Source: Blasia pusilla (lineage: Eukaryota > Marchantiophyta > Marchantiopsida > Blasiales). Taken from it: 64,000 nt of DNA. The notes beneath the pieces were generated by a model. That model ran no database searches and was not told the DNA's origin. It saw only the letters and a program-made list of their open reading frames with translations. The stretch is from NCBI GenBank assembly GCA_050084515.1, contig CM114271.1, forward strand, positions 8,556,001 to 8,620,000. The letters run 5' to 3'. Position 1 is the stretch's first letter. Every line of letters begins with the position of its first letter. The position numbers were made by a program, and so were the translations under genes. Positions 21,076 through 33,210 of the stretch are shown one piece after another.

Positions 21076-21498
21076 GCGGAAGCCAAACAAGTACCTACCG
21101 TACTCCTGTCTCGCACAACAATGCAACTCGCAACAGACAACGAAATCGACGCCGCTCAATCAACATAGAGGTTGAGCTGCCAGCCATGGGCGACCCTATA
21201 TACTGCAGCGATAGTATCCCAATATCGTTATTTGATGCTGTACTAAAAAAACATAGGTATTGTTCAAGATCGCCTAGATGAATCTGAGGAACATAATGAT
21301 ATTCTACGCACTGTTATGCATTCGGTAGCGGATGACGGCAAGTACAATGTAGAGTAGTACCAAGTCAAGTCAGTTCAGAAAAAGCTACTCCTACTTCAAA
21401 AACATTTCCTGGACAACTATAGTTGTAATTCTGACCTCCATAGCTTTATTTCAGATTTGCAAGGCTTGTGTGAAGGCAAGAAGCCTGGTCCTATGTAA
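21076..21498 (+). pseudogene. Unrecognised exon-like block with A-run frameshift
   Basis: After a CTGCAG acceptor-like site it reads SQTSTYRTPVSHNN, a basic patch RNRQRNRRRSI, ELPAMGDPIYCSDS and SLFDAVLKK. A run of seven A near 21,245 then shifts the frame by one. Continuing in the other frame gives IVQDRLDESEEHNDILRTVM, a TAG (likely CAG), and KKLLLLQKHFLDNYSC to GKKPGPM-TAA. The second half is helical and acidic/basic mixed. No domain recognised. It may belong to the same broken gene as the neighbouring blocks. Confidence 0.4.
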
Positions 21499-22029
21499 AA
21501 ATATAGTTTCAGCATTGTTGCTCATGCAAAAGTTAGCTCTCCTTCACTTATGTAGACTTATGTAGACTTATACATACGTTCATAATTGTCTATTCCTCTC
21601 TAAATCTGTGGCTGCCGAGTATGCCGTCAGGTTCACAAACTTGAGATACTTGTGGCTAGTGCCACCATGTTATCTTCCATGTGTTTTTGAGTATGAGCTT
21701 GCCTACATAATCTGAAGCGTTTACAGCTCATCTGATGTTCTCGTGCAATGCTAGAATGTTTGATTACACCACAACCTGTTGCGTGCCAATCATCTCTGTT
21801 TGTTTGCCTTGGTTTTACTTTGAGATCTGCTTACTTTACTTGCAACCTTTGATTTCATAGAAACCACTTGCACACATTCCACTTTATACACACATTTAAC
21901 AAGCACTTTGCAATCATCATCTTACTGAACTTAATTGTTGGCTTTCACATGTCGGCCTGTAATAGCTATGTTTACTAACAATAGATTGCATTTTTATAAC
22001 AAAGCTTGCTCATTGGTTGCATTGCACAG

Positions 22030-22434
22030 TGTGCATTGCCAGGCCGCATACTTGTGAAGGATCGGTTTGTTTCGCTGCATTATTCGTTAGAAAATTGGTC
22101 TGGTCACAAGGGTGAGGTTGATACGACCACTCACACATGCAATCCGGCTCGTCAATGGATAAATGTCACCTAGGGCCAGATCGCATGCATGGCCTCACGG
22201 GTTGCACCAGTCACTTTTTCTCCATCGGATAATACAATGGCTCATTTTATGATAAAAATTGTTGAGTTATCTCATTTTCAGGCAAATAATATCATCAAGA
22301 CCCCGCGGTCAGAATGATACTACTACACCAATAGGATGCAGGCCATAGGATGTAAGGTCCAAACTGGAAAGAACTTTTCATTTCCAGAACTTGTCATCCG
22401 GGAAGACCCCAACCCTACGTTCATCCTCCGATAA
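22030..22434 (+). pseudogene. Unrecognised exon-like block, two in-frame stops
   Basis: Following an acceptor-like TTGCATTGCACAG, one frame reads CALPGRILVKDRFVSLHYS, LENWSGHKGEV, NPARQWINVT, TAG, GQIACMASRVAPVTFSPSDN, HFQANNIIKTPRSE, TGA, YYYTNRMQAIGCKVQTGKN and PELVIREDPNPTFILR before TAA. About 130 codons with only two stops, both of the C-to-T or G-to-A kind, argue for former coding use. I cannot assign a function. 21,499-22,029 is AT-rich with no supported feature; 22,435-23,208 is likewise without one, apart from the expected 3' UTR of the FRIGIDA-like gene next to 23,209. Confidence 0.4.
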
Positions 22435-23208
22435 TAATCTTAAAAGGACAACCTTGGTACCTTGTAATTATGGTTTCCAGCTTATGATTCTGTTACAAGT
22501 CCTGAATTGGGTTTTGGCTATGGTAGAGCCTGTTCTCCAGGCAGGTAGGGTGACTGCATATAAGACAGCCAGGACCACCTTAACATACCGTTTCTCCCTA
22601 CAGGGCCAAACCACCCTTGCCTTGAGTGGCATTAACAGGGGATGTGTCCAATGTCTCCTAACAGTCAAACATGAGGCCCAGCTGTATGACATGCTGTGGA
22701 CTACAAAATTTACAGAGGACAACATGTCCATTTACTCCAGACTGGGAGATGACAAACTAACATGACTTCAAGAAAAACCATCACCCATCAGGGTAAAGCA
22801 CATGCAGAGCTCCAGGTCACAGGTATTCAACAATAGTTTCCACGTAGATTGGCAAAGACATAAAAAAAAGCATGACATTAAGATTTGTAATGTACAAAGA
22901 AAATATAGCTCCTACATTACTAATTATCATGTCTGATACCTACGTGGGCATATATGTTCAGGCTCCTACACCTACACGCTCTTAAAATCTGATACACCGC
23001 TTCAAAGGGACTCACCGGGCTGTTCCATGACATTTATAAATTGTATAAAGCCAGAAAATCCTCCTGTGAGGTAAGAAACCAGCTGTGGGCCTCTTCCTCG
23101 TCCGTGTCCAATCCCGTGGTTGTGTATGCTGATCGTTATGGGAGGAGTAAATCTCCAATGAAGCCGGAAGTAATTTTAAACGAAGACATTAAACGAAGAC
23201 CAGTCTAC

Positions 23209-25990
23209 CTAGTGCAAAAATGATGCCTGGTAGGCAGGTGGGGGAGGTGGGAGACCACTTCCAAACTGGTAACTACTATATGTGGCAGAAGGATTGCTAT
23301 ATCCACCTGAGCCATAAACAGGTGAACCTAAACCCTCTGCAGAGTAAAGATACGAGCTAGAAAGCGAAACAGGACTGCGACTTCCACCAGTATAGGTGGC
23401 GGAGTATCCCCCTTGGGCTCGCCTGTCGTAGTTGCTTTGGGCGGCAAGGCTGTAAGAAGAGACGCCAACACCACCTGCATACTGGCCCCTCTCAGAACCA
23501 CGGTAGTAGTTCCTTTCCTGGGCGGCTGAGCCTCCTCCATAGCCACCTCCACTGCCACCACTAGCTCTGGGACGTTTAGTTTGAGCTTTCACAGCAACGG
23601 CAGCTCGCTTCCTATCTGACTTTGCTTTCTCTAGTTGTGCCACACGCTTCTGCAATGGAGCAGAAGGATACTGACTCTCAAGTTGGTATTCCTCGATACA
23701 TTTTAGAACTGCTTTCAGTGCGCCAAGTTCCTTCATGGTAGCGTCATTCTGAAGGAGACAATTCAGGACGTACTGTTAGAACCCGATGCTAGAATCAGGT
23801 GGTAAAAAAAATTAGGACACAATCGTCTAAAAATTTACTGATACTTGGGGGAAGTACCTGTGCTGCTGCAGAACTATTCCCATTCTTCAGTATATTTTGT
23901 GCTGTCTTTCGAGCTTCTTTAAGGTAAGCCTTTAAAAGGGGCACAGGCTGCACACGATCCATAATTCCGAATGAATGGGCGAAAGACAAAGCTTCAATTT
24001 GTTTGCCTTCTTTGGCCAACCTGTCCACCACATCTGTCGACACACACAGAGAAAATTAAGGCCTAAGACCGAGACAGTCTACATATCGACTTGGCCCACT
24101 ACGTTTCATGCGACGCCCCATCATAGAGAGCAAGAGGGAGGAAGAAGAATGAGAGGCGTGGGGGTATGCTGAGAGGAGGACGACGAGGAGGTAGTGGGAG
24201 GATACAAGGGTGGCGATGGTTATCAAGCACCTGGGTGGACAAGCGGAGCTCTTTGGAAGATTTGCTTACCTTGCCTCTACAGAGTGCAATCAAGACAACA
24301 TTCCAGTAAAATGCTTTCTGCGACTCCGCACTAACCTCATACCTCGTTAGCTTAAATCTGAAACGGTTCTCGACTCAAGGAGGGAGGAGGAAAGAATGAT
24401 CATCTTCCAAGTGCTAAAGGAGACACTCTTGACCTCTGTGCAGCGAAAATCAAGGGATCCCAATAGTGCCTCAGAGAAGCCTAGGACTCTAAGGCTACAA
24501 AACTTCCAACGAGTCAGATCTGTTCTTAGGAACAGCACACTTACAACATGAGTGTCAAGGAACAGGATTGCCAGGAGACAGCGTTGCTGTAAGATGTAAG
24601 CTATAATTCAAGCATAAAATAGGGAAAATTAATACGCCAGCCCAACATGGATCAGCATGCTACAGATCCTCATCAGGGAAAGCCAAGAGGGGCAATCCAG
24701 AGAGTGGCCCAGCATGTGCCTCGGCCTCGACTTAAGGCCGACTTGAAAGGGACACCAACCTGGTATCTTGGCCGACAGTCCAAGGGACCGGCAGAGCGCA
24801 GGTGACTGCCTGCGCCGCGCAACAGCAGTGACGAGTTTGCACAGCTCATCATCATTATACTCCGAAGCAATACCAAAAGTTGCCAGTAGCTGTAGAAAAG
24901 CCTGAGCATCCAAAGAATTGCCAGACGAGGCATCTCCATGGATTGTCATCTTGGACCTCCATTGGTCTGCGACTTCCTTGGCCGACTCCTTGATATTGGA
25001 GGGCACCACGGGGTGATCCGCTCCTAGTTCAGGATCAGCCAACACCACAGCAAGGCACTCCAGAAGGAGAATGCAAGCACGGCGATTAGCCGATGCTCCT
25101 GATTCCTTCTTGTCTGCCCCTTGGTTGCTTGCGATGGTCCCTGGCTCTGGGTGGTGGTAGCCATCCAACGCACTAAGGACCAAGCGTGCAGGGTCAATCG
25201 CACACTGAAGTGCAGAGGGCAGTTCAGCGCGTAAGGCACCAACATCTTTCCGATGGTCGACGATATACTTTCTCAGCCCATCACCATCCATATTCTCGCA
25301 CAGTGACTTAAGCTGTGGACGCACTCTCACCTCGGGCACTACTGCTTTCAGAGCGGGAGTGCCAGCAGTATCGGTCTTGCCAGCATCCTTGCTAGCGGCA
25401 CCGTTAGCCGCTTCCTCTTTAACAGAGACAGTTACAGTTGCAACGGGAGCTCCAGAAGGCTTTGGCGATGCAACATCTACCTCCATGGCCATAGCACTAC
25501 TAGGGCCGTTTGCTGCCACGGGGGTTTCTGCCTTGATGGTTTCAGCTGCATGATTGACAGCGGGCGTCTCAATAATGGCGTTCTGAGCGGCCTTAGCAGC
25601 GGCTTCAGCTTCAAGCCGTGATCGTTCTTCCAACCACTTGCGTTTCTCCTCGAAAATAGCTGCAATAGCAGAGTCTTTCTGTTCTTGCACACGAGACAAT
25701 GATGCTTGCTCTCTGGCGGAAACGGCCTCTTCCCGTTTGTCAAGGGCCTCTTGTGTTTCTTTGGTTTTGGCCTCAAAAGACTTCTCCTTCGCAGCCAGAT
25801 CTTCCAAACGCTTCTGCACGGCTATTTCAACTTCTGCAAAGTGTTCTTCGAGCTCTTTCCATTCAACAGTGCAGCTTGCCAAAGCAGCTCTCTGAGTCTC
25901 AAGATCGTTAAAGGCTTTCTGCAGCCGTTCCTTCCTTTCAGGAACCGACTCCATGGCTACAGCAAGAGGATCCTCTGTTACTGCCGTCAT
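23209..25990 (-). CDS. FRIGIDA-like protein, three exons, 656 residues
   Basis: Exons 25,990-24,760, 24,033-23,858 and 23,772-23,209 join in phase. Donors are CCAG|GTTGGT and CACAG|GTACTT; acceptors TCGACAG|AT and CTAACAG|TA. Residues 1-125 form a charged coiled coil (QKAFNDLETQRAAL, WKELEEHFAEVE), then an Ala/Pro-rich link to about 215. The FRIGIDA core follows (LKSLCENMDGDGLRKYI, ALDGYHHPEP, KIPDVVDRLAKEGKQIEAL spanning exon 1-2, PVPLLKAYLKEARKTAQNIL, ELGALKAVLKCIEEY). The tail from about 530 is rich in Gly, Ser and Tyr and ends PPPPPAYQASFLH. In Arabidopsis, FRIGIDA and its relatives act in the nucleus as a scaffold for chromatin regulators of FLC; FRL members have broader roles. Start at 25,990 is the first Met before the coiled coil. 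No damage seen, so this is the window's one apparently functional gene. Confidence 0.93.
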
Positions 25991-27211
25991 GCGTCGACAG
26001 ATCTATCACAGGTATAGAAACGAGAGCACAAAATAATTCTTTCTGGTATGGACTCCACACCGAAAGACTAAACTGTTCCGACGTGATGTAAAACGCATAA
26101 ACCCTAACAGCTACCCAGGCTCTCTCCGACTCTACACAGCATGACAAACCAAAATGCAAGGACACGGTCTGCTGTTCGCCCAGAGTGATTAGCCCAGACC
26201 CTATTTGCGGAGAACCCGTCTCGCAGAACCGGTGAAATTGCTATCCGATCTAGAAATCAATCGGTACCGAAGATGTTCTCAGAGCGCGGGAAGAAGAAGG
26301 TGTCACATAGACAGAAATGCAAATGCAACAACTACGAAAAGGAAGACCCTGATTGTGGCATCAATAGACGACCCAAATCTGGGCGATTAGAGAAAAGACG
26401 CGACGACACTCGGACAGAACTGCCACTCTCGTCTGTGGAGGTAAGTGCCACAGCACTCTAGTGACGAATCTGCTCCTCTGCACGCTCTCGCTCTCCCTGT
26501 CGCACCTCTTTGATAATAGCACGACCGCTGGACTAAGACAATAGCCCCCCCGCGCTCGTACCCAGAGCAACGAGCGAAAGCAAGGTCGGTGGGCGTAACA
26601 GATAGGGCAAACTTTGACCGTCCGATCTTTCATCGTGCGTCACTCAAGCCTCTCGCCCCGCTGGAGTACGCCGACGTTGCGAACCGCCTAACATTCCAAG
26701 CAATACGTACGCACGCTTTCATTCCCCAATATGATCTAACTTGCTCATCCATACAAAATGGACATCCTTCCCAGGCCTTGTGGATTCTTTTGCCCGGGCT
26801 GCCCGGGAACTTAGCACATAAGCCGCAAAGGTTTTCAGCGGTTGCGGTAGTTTTGCGGTGGTCATTCCGGGTCGTCCGGAGAAGATATTTTCCCGGATTC
26901 GAACGCATGCTAGTTGAATGAAGTGAATCGATCCTTTGTGGTTTCGCAATCGGTTATAGTGGGATAATGCAAGCATGAAAATCACCCGTGACGAAATACA
27001 TCTCTTTAATTTAGTTGATCGTGTTAGTTTGGCTTTTCTTATGATAGTTTCAGTCATGGCAAGAAGAAAAATATACATGTGTCAACATCCATGAATGGGT
27101 ATTCAAACCCATCCTCTTTTAATAATATAGATTTTTATATTGGGATGCAAATCAATTATTTTGATGATTTAATTGAAACACCTCGAGGACAATTCACAAA
27201 AGGATAGCCCG
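25991..27211. other. Upstream region of the FRIGIDA-like gene; no gene supported
   Basis: This should hold the 5' UTR and promoter of the minus-strand gene. The first 500 bases are GC-richer and pyrimidine-rich on the minus strand, but I cannot place a start site or TATA box with confidence. From about 26,920 the sequence becomes AT-rich and repeat-like. Short ORFs on both strands here overlap each other and have no recognisable motif. Confidence 0.4.
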
Positions 27212-27415
27212 TATGGAGTGTGTGAAGAGGCAATGGTTCATGAGTCTAGAGTTCCTTTCTCACTTTATCACCTTATTCCATCACAAACCAAACTTTGATC
27301 TTAGATTCACTCATATGGAGTGTGTGAGGAGGCAATGGTTCATGAGTCTAGGGTTCCTTTCTCATTTTGTCGCCTTGTTTCATCACAAACCAAACTTTGA
27401 TCTTAGATTCACAGT
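27212..27415. repeat. 102-bp tandem duplication
   Basis: 27,212-27,313 and 27,314-27,415 are near-identical units, each running from TATGGAGTGTGTGA to AACTTTGATCTTAGATTCAC, with about eight substitutions between them. No coding role seen. Confidence 0.9.
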
Positions 27416-28866
27416 CACTACTAGAGATAAAGGCATCAAGACGATTCCATTGCGAGTCCATTATGGCCAAGAGCGTCTAATTTGAGAGTCCACTTTGTGC
27501 AATTCCATTTAGAGCCGATTGCGAGTCCACCTGGGTTTGCAAGTCACAACTGCTATGCAAGTCCAATTAGCCATTCTAGCATTTCAACTTCAAAGACTGA
27601 AGATGGGTTCGCAAATTCCGACTTTTCAGACTCACACTTTACGACTATGGGGGCTCTTAATGGACTCACAATGGGTTGTTAGAAGTCACAAATGTGCATG
27701 GTTGTCTTTTATTCCTCACAAAAGGCACTTCGAGAGCAGCGGAATCCTCATTTTCTGCTTGTGATATCCTACTTGGTGATAAGGAAGATGGGAAGTATCT
27801 CAAAGAGATGGGGAGTGTCTCTTTAGAGTCTTAACCAGTAGTGAATCCAATGAGATGCAATAGATTTTTTTGTTGCTTCCTTTGGAGAAAGGCATGTATT
27901 CACCCGTCAGTGTAGCAAATGAAGTCCATATGTCAACCGTAGTATCTCCTAAAACATTGAAGGACCCCTCAACATACAAATATTGAGTTGCCCTTGATAC
28001 CAAGCACTAGGCTTGAAAATTTCAAACCCACAAGTAAAAGAAAAAGTTGAAAAGGAGGGAGTATGTGCCTAATAGTAAAGAACGTCAAACCTTCAAGGGA
28101 CGTGTTGCGCACTCCAAGAAAGTTCATGATAGACTCAATTGCCAAAGAAGCACACCAATGGAGGGAATCACATCCATTCATCTATGGCTAAAAAAATGGT
28201 AATTATGTGACAATGCAATAGGTTAGGGACTCAGTTAATTATAGATGTGAATTATCCATTGGATTGTAACAAAATTGTGTAATATACATAAAATGTGTTA
28301 CATCTGTCACTCTACATCATAATGCAAAATATAAAAAAATTTCAAGGTTTGTCTATTCCTAGGGATGTGTATGGCAACATGCTTCCACCTATGAAAGTAT
28401 GGGTGATCCATTTAGAAACATTGCTCCACTTCTAAGGGAAAAATGAAGGGTTTATCAATCTCTCTATCATTCCCTCGGTGGAATCACGTGTCTACCTCAA
28501 ACACACAACAATAGAGGGCACTAGGCTGCGAAGGAGTATCCGATACCATGAGCACCACAAGGCAATGAATTGGAAGATGTGGAAGTCCAACTCTAATACC
28601 TATTCCAACACCCCAAAATATGGAAGTCATCCTTGATAATATTTATGACACATTTGGATGCTCACCATCCTTGCTCAAACGTACAACATACTCCATTTTC
28701 TTGAGTTTGTGCATATCACTCGTCCAACGCCTTGATCCAAAAATGTCAACCACTCCCTTGTAACTAGGTGAATGATTGAGCATTGGGAAGAGACCCCACA
28801 ACTCTCTCCACAATGTGAGGGTAATATAGGGTAATATGTGTGACCTCTTTTATAATGGAACAACAA
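27416..28866. other. No supported feature
   Basis: Mixed AT-rich sequence with only short, overlapping ORFs on both strands and no recognised protein motif, RNA gene or repeat boundary. Confidence 0.4.
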
Positions 28867-29270
28867 GTCCTTATGCGATGTTGTGATAGAGACCGAAGAT
28901 TAAGTCTAGTAGGTCATGGGTGACCTACTTGCAAGTAGTGTAACCTAATAGAATAGGTTTCCCTTTTGTGTAGAACCATATGGAGGTTATATGAGGAACT
29001 TATTATTGTGGTAAGTTCCCCATTTATATAAGCTTTGACTTCCTATTCGTGGACAATGGCTCTTGATCCACTATTGTAGGTTTAGGATCAAGTAGATGAC
29101 CTATGTGCGCATATCATCAAGGGGAGGATTTGGCGAGAGAGGGTATACCTCAAGGTGACGAAGCTATGGTGTTCCTTGCCTTATGAGTAACCCCATCCTC
29201 TCATCGTGAGAATGGGTTTGGTTTGATGAGAGAGAGTACTAATTTGTAGTGTCTATCGTAGCCTTGCGAC
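28867..29270 (+). repeat. LTR-B fragment (DNMT-Gypsy type)
   Basis: Matches 17,035-17,415 in order: ATGACCT..., GGTTTCCC, GAGGAACTTA, TGGCTCTTGA (ggcccttgac in LTR-B), GGTATACCTCAAGG and GAATGGGTTTGGTTTGATGAGAGAGAG. Many substitutions and gaps show it is old. 29,271-29,780 has no feature I can support. Confidence 0.6.
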
Positions 29271-29788
29271 CATAGACCTCGTGCCCTGGTCAGACAGTGC
29301 TTGAGACTACGATGGATGTAGAGATAAGAAAAAGTGAAGAAGGTAACATATAAAAGTAGGGAGACACTCTCATATAGTGTCGATGTTGACCAAAACATAT
29401 GTTGGTGCAGTGCTCCCCAAGTGTCACGAAGAAGCTCTTCACCACACCATCTACTTTACCTCACTATGATCCCCAAAAAACATTACTTACCAATCCAATA
29501 CCTTTGGGCAATGAATCTTGGCTACTTGATGTATTGAACACTTCTGGTGTTACGAGCTTATCAATATCAACATATGCTCATACTTTGTGTGTTGTCGATT
29601 TCGTGCACGAGACCAAGTAGTGACTAGAGGTTTCATCCCCGTCACTACATAAGGTAGGAGATTTAGTCATGCTCTCATCATGCTTTTCTTATGGTTCAAG
29701 GGTATTTCACCCCATCCTACACTTGAACTTAAGTTGGGTTCCCAAGCAAAGGGTTCACCACAAGTAGTTATTCATATTTAGGATATAC

Positions 29789-29792
<4 letters not shown>

Positions 29793-29869
<77 letters not shown>
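29793..29869. repeat. (GA)n microsatellite, about 38 units
   Basis: An uninterrupted GA run of 77 bases. The flank GGATATACC just before it corresponds to GGTATACCTCAAGGAGAGAG of LTR-B, so the run looks like expansion of the short GAGAGAG tract native to that LTR. A shorter GA run lies at 30,180-30,206, again at an LTR-B GAGAGAG site. Confidence 0.95.
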
Positions 29870-29871
<2 letters not shown>

Positions 29872-30179
29872 CAAATATCTTGATGGCTTCCTCCATGCTC
29901 TTCTATTGTGAGTGTTTGCCCAGTACTTTGGTTATGGTATCCATAAGTTTTTTCTTATCTTGCTCCCATAGTTCAAGCCCTGTTGGGAGCTTCATTGATT
30001 GGTCAATATCTTTCACCCTTTTTGTCCAAGATTTGGTAAGGGATATACCCAAAGAGAGGGAGCTTGGGAGCTCATTCACTCTTTTTTGAACCTTTTGGCA
30101 TGAGGCAATGGAGCTAAGGTTCTCCTTGCCTTGGGAGTATCGCAAGCCTCTCATAAGGAGAGTGGGTTTGGTTTGACAT

Positions 30180-30210
<31 letters not shown>

Positions 30211-30300
30211 TTTGTGTGAGAGATTTTGAGTGATCTTGATTTATAAAGAGAGAATGAAGGATTGAGAGCTCTACAATGTGGGAGCTCGTTTTTTCTGATT
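29870..30300 (+). repeat. LTR-B fragment (DNMT-Gypsy type), 3' part
   Basis: 30,035-30,200 follows 17,265-17,420: GGGATATACCCAAAGAGAGGG, GAGCTCATTC, CTTTTGGCATGAGGCAATGGAGC, CCTCTCATAAGGAGAGTGGGTTTGGTTTGACATGAGAG. It then continues past the point where copy 1's LTR is interrupted (GATCTTGATTTATAAAG), giving a view of the missing LTR-B end. 30,301-30,980 has no supported feature. Confidence 0.6.
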
Positions 30301-30980
30301 GCTTTTCCTATTCAACGGCTCATGGGAGCAAGATCCGCTCGTTTGTGTCATCCGGTAGCCACATTTGTGTATGATAGAGAGACATGTCGAAGCATTGGGC
30401 ATTTTTTGTAGGATTTAAGTACATGTTAGTATTTTCCATTGTAGGGCTCTGAAGAGCATCACTTTGCTCGTTGGATTTCTATTGTGTAGATTTATAATTT
30501 TCACGGGATAAATCAGTGTGAAAGTGTTGCAAAAAAATTTTAGGAGTTGAGGCCGTGGGTTGCAAAAAATTATTGCCAATTTCAAATAGAAGGTCGCATG
30601 AAGGAGCTAATTTTCTGGCATCATATATCAATGAGTCATGAACACTCCGAAAGAAAAAGGTGTGCAATTTATATCAATTTAAGCAAGAACGCTATAACCA
30701 CAATGTGAGTGAGCAATTTTGAACTTGGGTGTAACTCTTTACGAGGAGTGTGGAAAAGTAAAAAAACTTGTTATCTTGAGTGGATACTCAATGTAAAACT
30801 TATTAATAAGAGGCAAATGAGCAAAAACTTTCTTTGGTGGGTGTTGACCCAAAATTCTTGGGCTTAGTGGAGTATGAGGAAAATTTGAGATAATTATTAT
30901 GAGTGAACCCTTTTCTTAAGGGGTTAGTGGAGTGGGGAAAGAAAAAAAAGACATCGAATTTTAAGTAAGGTTTAAAAAGA

Positions 30981-31690
30981 GCCATCTATATCCATGTGTG
31001 ATATTCCATATTCATATAACTACCATTGACGATCATTGACCATCTATCGGTCCACCACCGTCATCTATTTGACTATCGCCAACTACCACTCGTTGCTTCT
31101 AAGCTTTCGTTGACGATTGCCTCTACTATTATTCAACGAACACTTAGAATTTTTTCAAACCAAAATTTTCTATCTAAGTATTAGTGACCAAGTGCAAGGG
31201 CTGAATTTTTTACCACTATTTCGTGTTGTCGATGCCAACAAGACCATTGTAGTCACCTCGTCATCAATTGCTACGCACCGATTGATTGCAAATACCAATA
31301 AACGATATTTGAAGACCTTATTAATGATAGGCTTGAGTTATGAGTTTATTTCTACTATGCCTAGTGATTGGTAACCACTCAACATCGATGGTGTGTTGTG
31401 TCATGACACTTGTAGCCGCAACGCGCCACCTATTGCCACGTTGTGCCGCTCGTGGCTGCACTATACTATCTCAATCATAGAGCCACACAAGCATAGAGAC
31501 ATACAAATTTTATTTTTTATGGAGGAGGAGATGTCATTGCTTGTCGCATCCTATTTTCAAGTGCTATGCTATTTGTAATTGTTTTGTGTCGTACCGTATG
31601 GTTGTAACCGCACTACACCGCACACTAAGGAGGTTTAAGCACCGTCAACATCAGGGAGTAAAACTTGCAAATTGGAGGAGTTTTTTCAAA
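30981..31690. repeat. Second copy of the unclassified dispersed repeat
   Basis: Diverged counterpart of 5,113-5,897, best seen at 31,395-31,640, where GTCATGACACTTGTAGCCGCAACGCG and TGTCGTACCGTATGGTTGTAACCGCACT recur in the same order as at 5,586-5,790. 31,691-32,549 has no feature I can support beyond possible decayed DNMT-Gypsy leader. Confidence 0.5.
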
Positions 31691-33210
31691 ATTAAGTTGG
31701 GCTCAAGTTTTTAGTTGCTCATGAGCGACTTCAACATTGTGTTCATATTATCCATTTTGATCTTTTTCCTTGTACGTATGAGGGATTTTCGGATATTGGA
31801 GTTTGTGAAGATGTCGAGATCATCCTTGATATATGTGGTTAGGGGACATAGAACTATATGGGATGTCCAATATTTTGGATAAGCTATGTCAATGAGACGA
31901 TATACAAGTATCCAAGTAACTGCATTACACACGTCTTAGTGGAAGGTTATGTAGATTGAGTGCCACATGTTTTAATTCCAAGTGATTGAGGGATCAATTA
32001 CAAGGTTGAGAATGATCATGTGAAGGAACAAAAAGGTTGTCACTTCATCCTTTTGGGACTTTGAGATATGAGATGATGTGCTCGAGAGTAGCCCTAGAGG
32101 GTGTACGTGGATTGGGGCAAGGTTTTGAGAGTCTCCATGTGAGGGATCGTCTCGAACTCCGTTTGTGTCTTCCTTTGATGAGAGAAAGGTCTTAGAGGAG
32201 GATTTTGTTAGTGCATTGACGCACGTGTTGAGTGGTCCCACCATTTGGACGAGATAGAAGACCGAAATAAAGGACCATGTACATTTTTGAGAGTTGTGGA
32301 TACCATAGAGTTGCATGACTTCATCACACTTTTAAGAGTTGGTGTGATTTACAAAAGGATAGGAACTCTAAAGATTTCAACCCCTTTATAGCATGGAATG
32401 GTATATTCTAGCACCTAAAAGGAGAACCTATGGGCAATAACCATGAGTTTCCCCATGAGAGGGCTAGGATGATAGGAAGAGCGGAAATGTACGATTCACA
32501 CTTGAGATTAAGGCATGGAGACTCTACTATGACCCACGTTACATGTCATGGACTAAGCCATTTCTAGCTAAGGAGGAGGATTCTTTGCAAAGTTGCAAAA
32601 GATCTACCAAGGGATATAGATTGAGAAGTTTTCGAGCATCCATGAATTTCATAGGCACACGGGGGGAGATTCTACGAGAGGCATTTACTTGCCTACGTTA
32701 GTTGATTACTGTCACTCAAGGGGTGACAGAGGCCTCGGCCGTCCAACCATTGTATCGAATGCTCGAATGAGATATACGAAAATGGGTGAGGGATGCAATA
32801 CCCATACTACCCACCTCACCTATGTTGAGGGATATCTTTGACATGGCTAAGCATATTGAGCGCAACATAGCGGAGGAGAGTGTAGTACCTATGAGTTACA
32901 CGCGAGAGTTGCCACAATTGCCTATAATATTAGTGCAACAATGTGTATCTTGAGAGAGGAGTATGGTGCCACGAGCTCATGGAGGTTATCAAGAGCATGT
33001 GCCACAATATTATATATGGTGCACCTATGTTATTGTATATGGGTCAGTAATAGCCATGAGTAATTTTTGGGCAAGTGGTGGACTCCATCACCAGCAGGAT
33101 TGCACCCGTCAGGATAAGGGACACGTGTCCTAACTCGCAATAGTAGATGGGCCCCCAACATGAGTATTTGAGTGTGACCTTTGTCAACCGTAAGGTTATA
33201 TGCATGCTAG

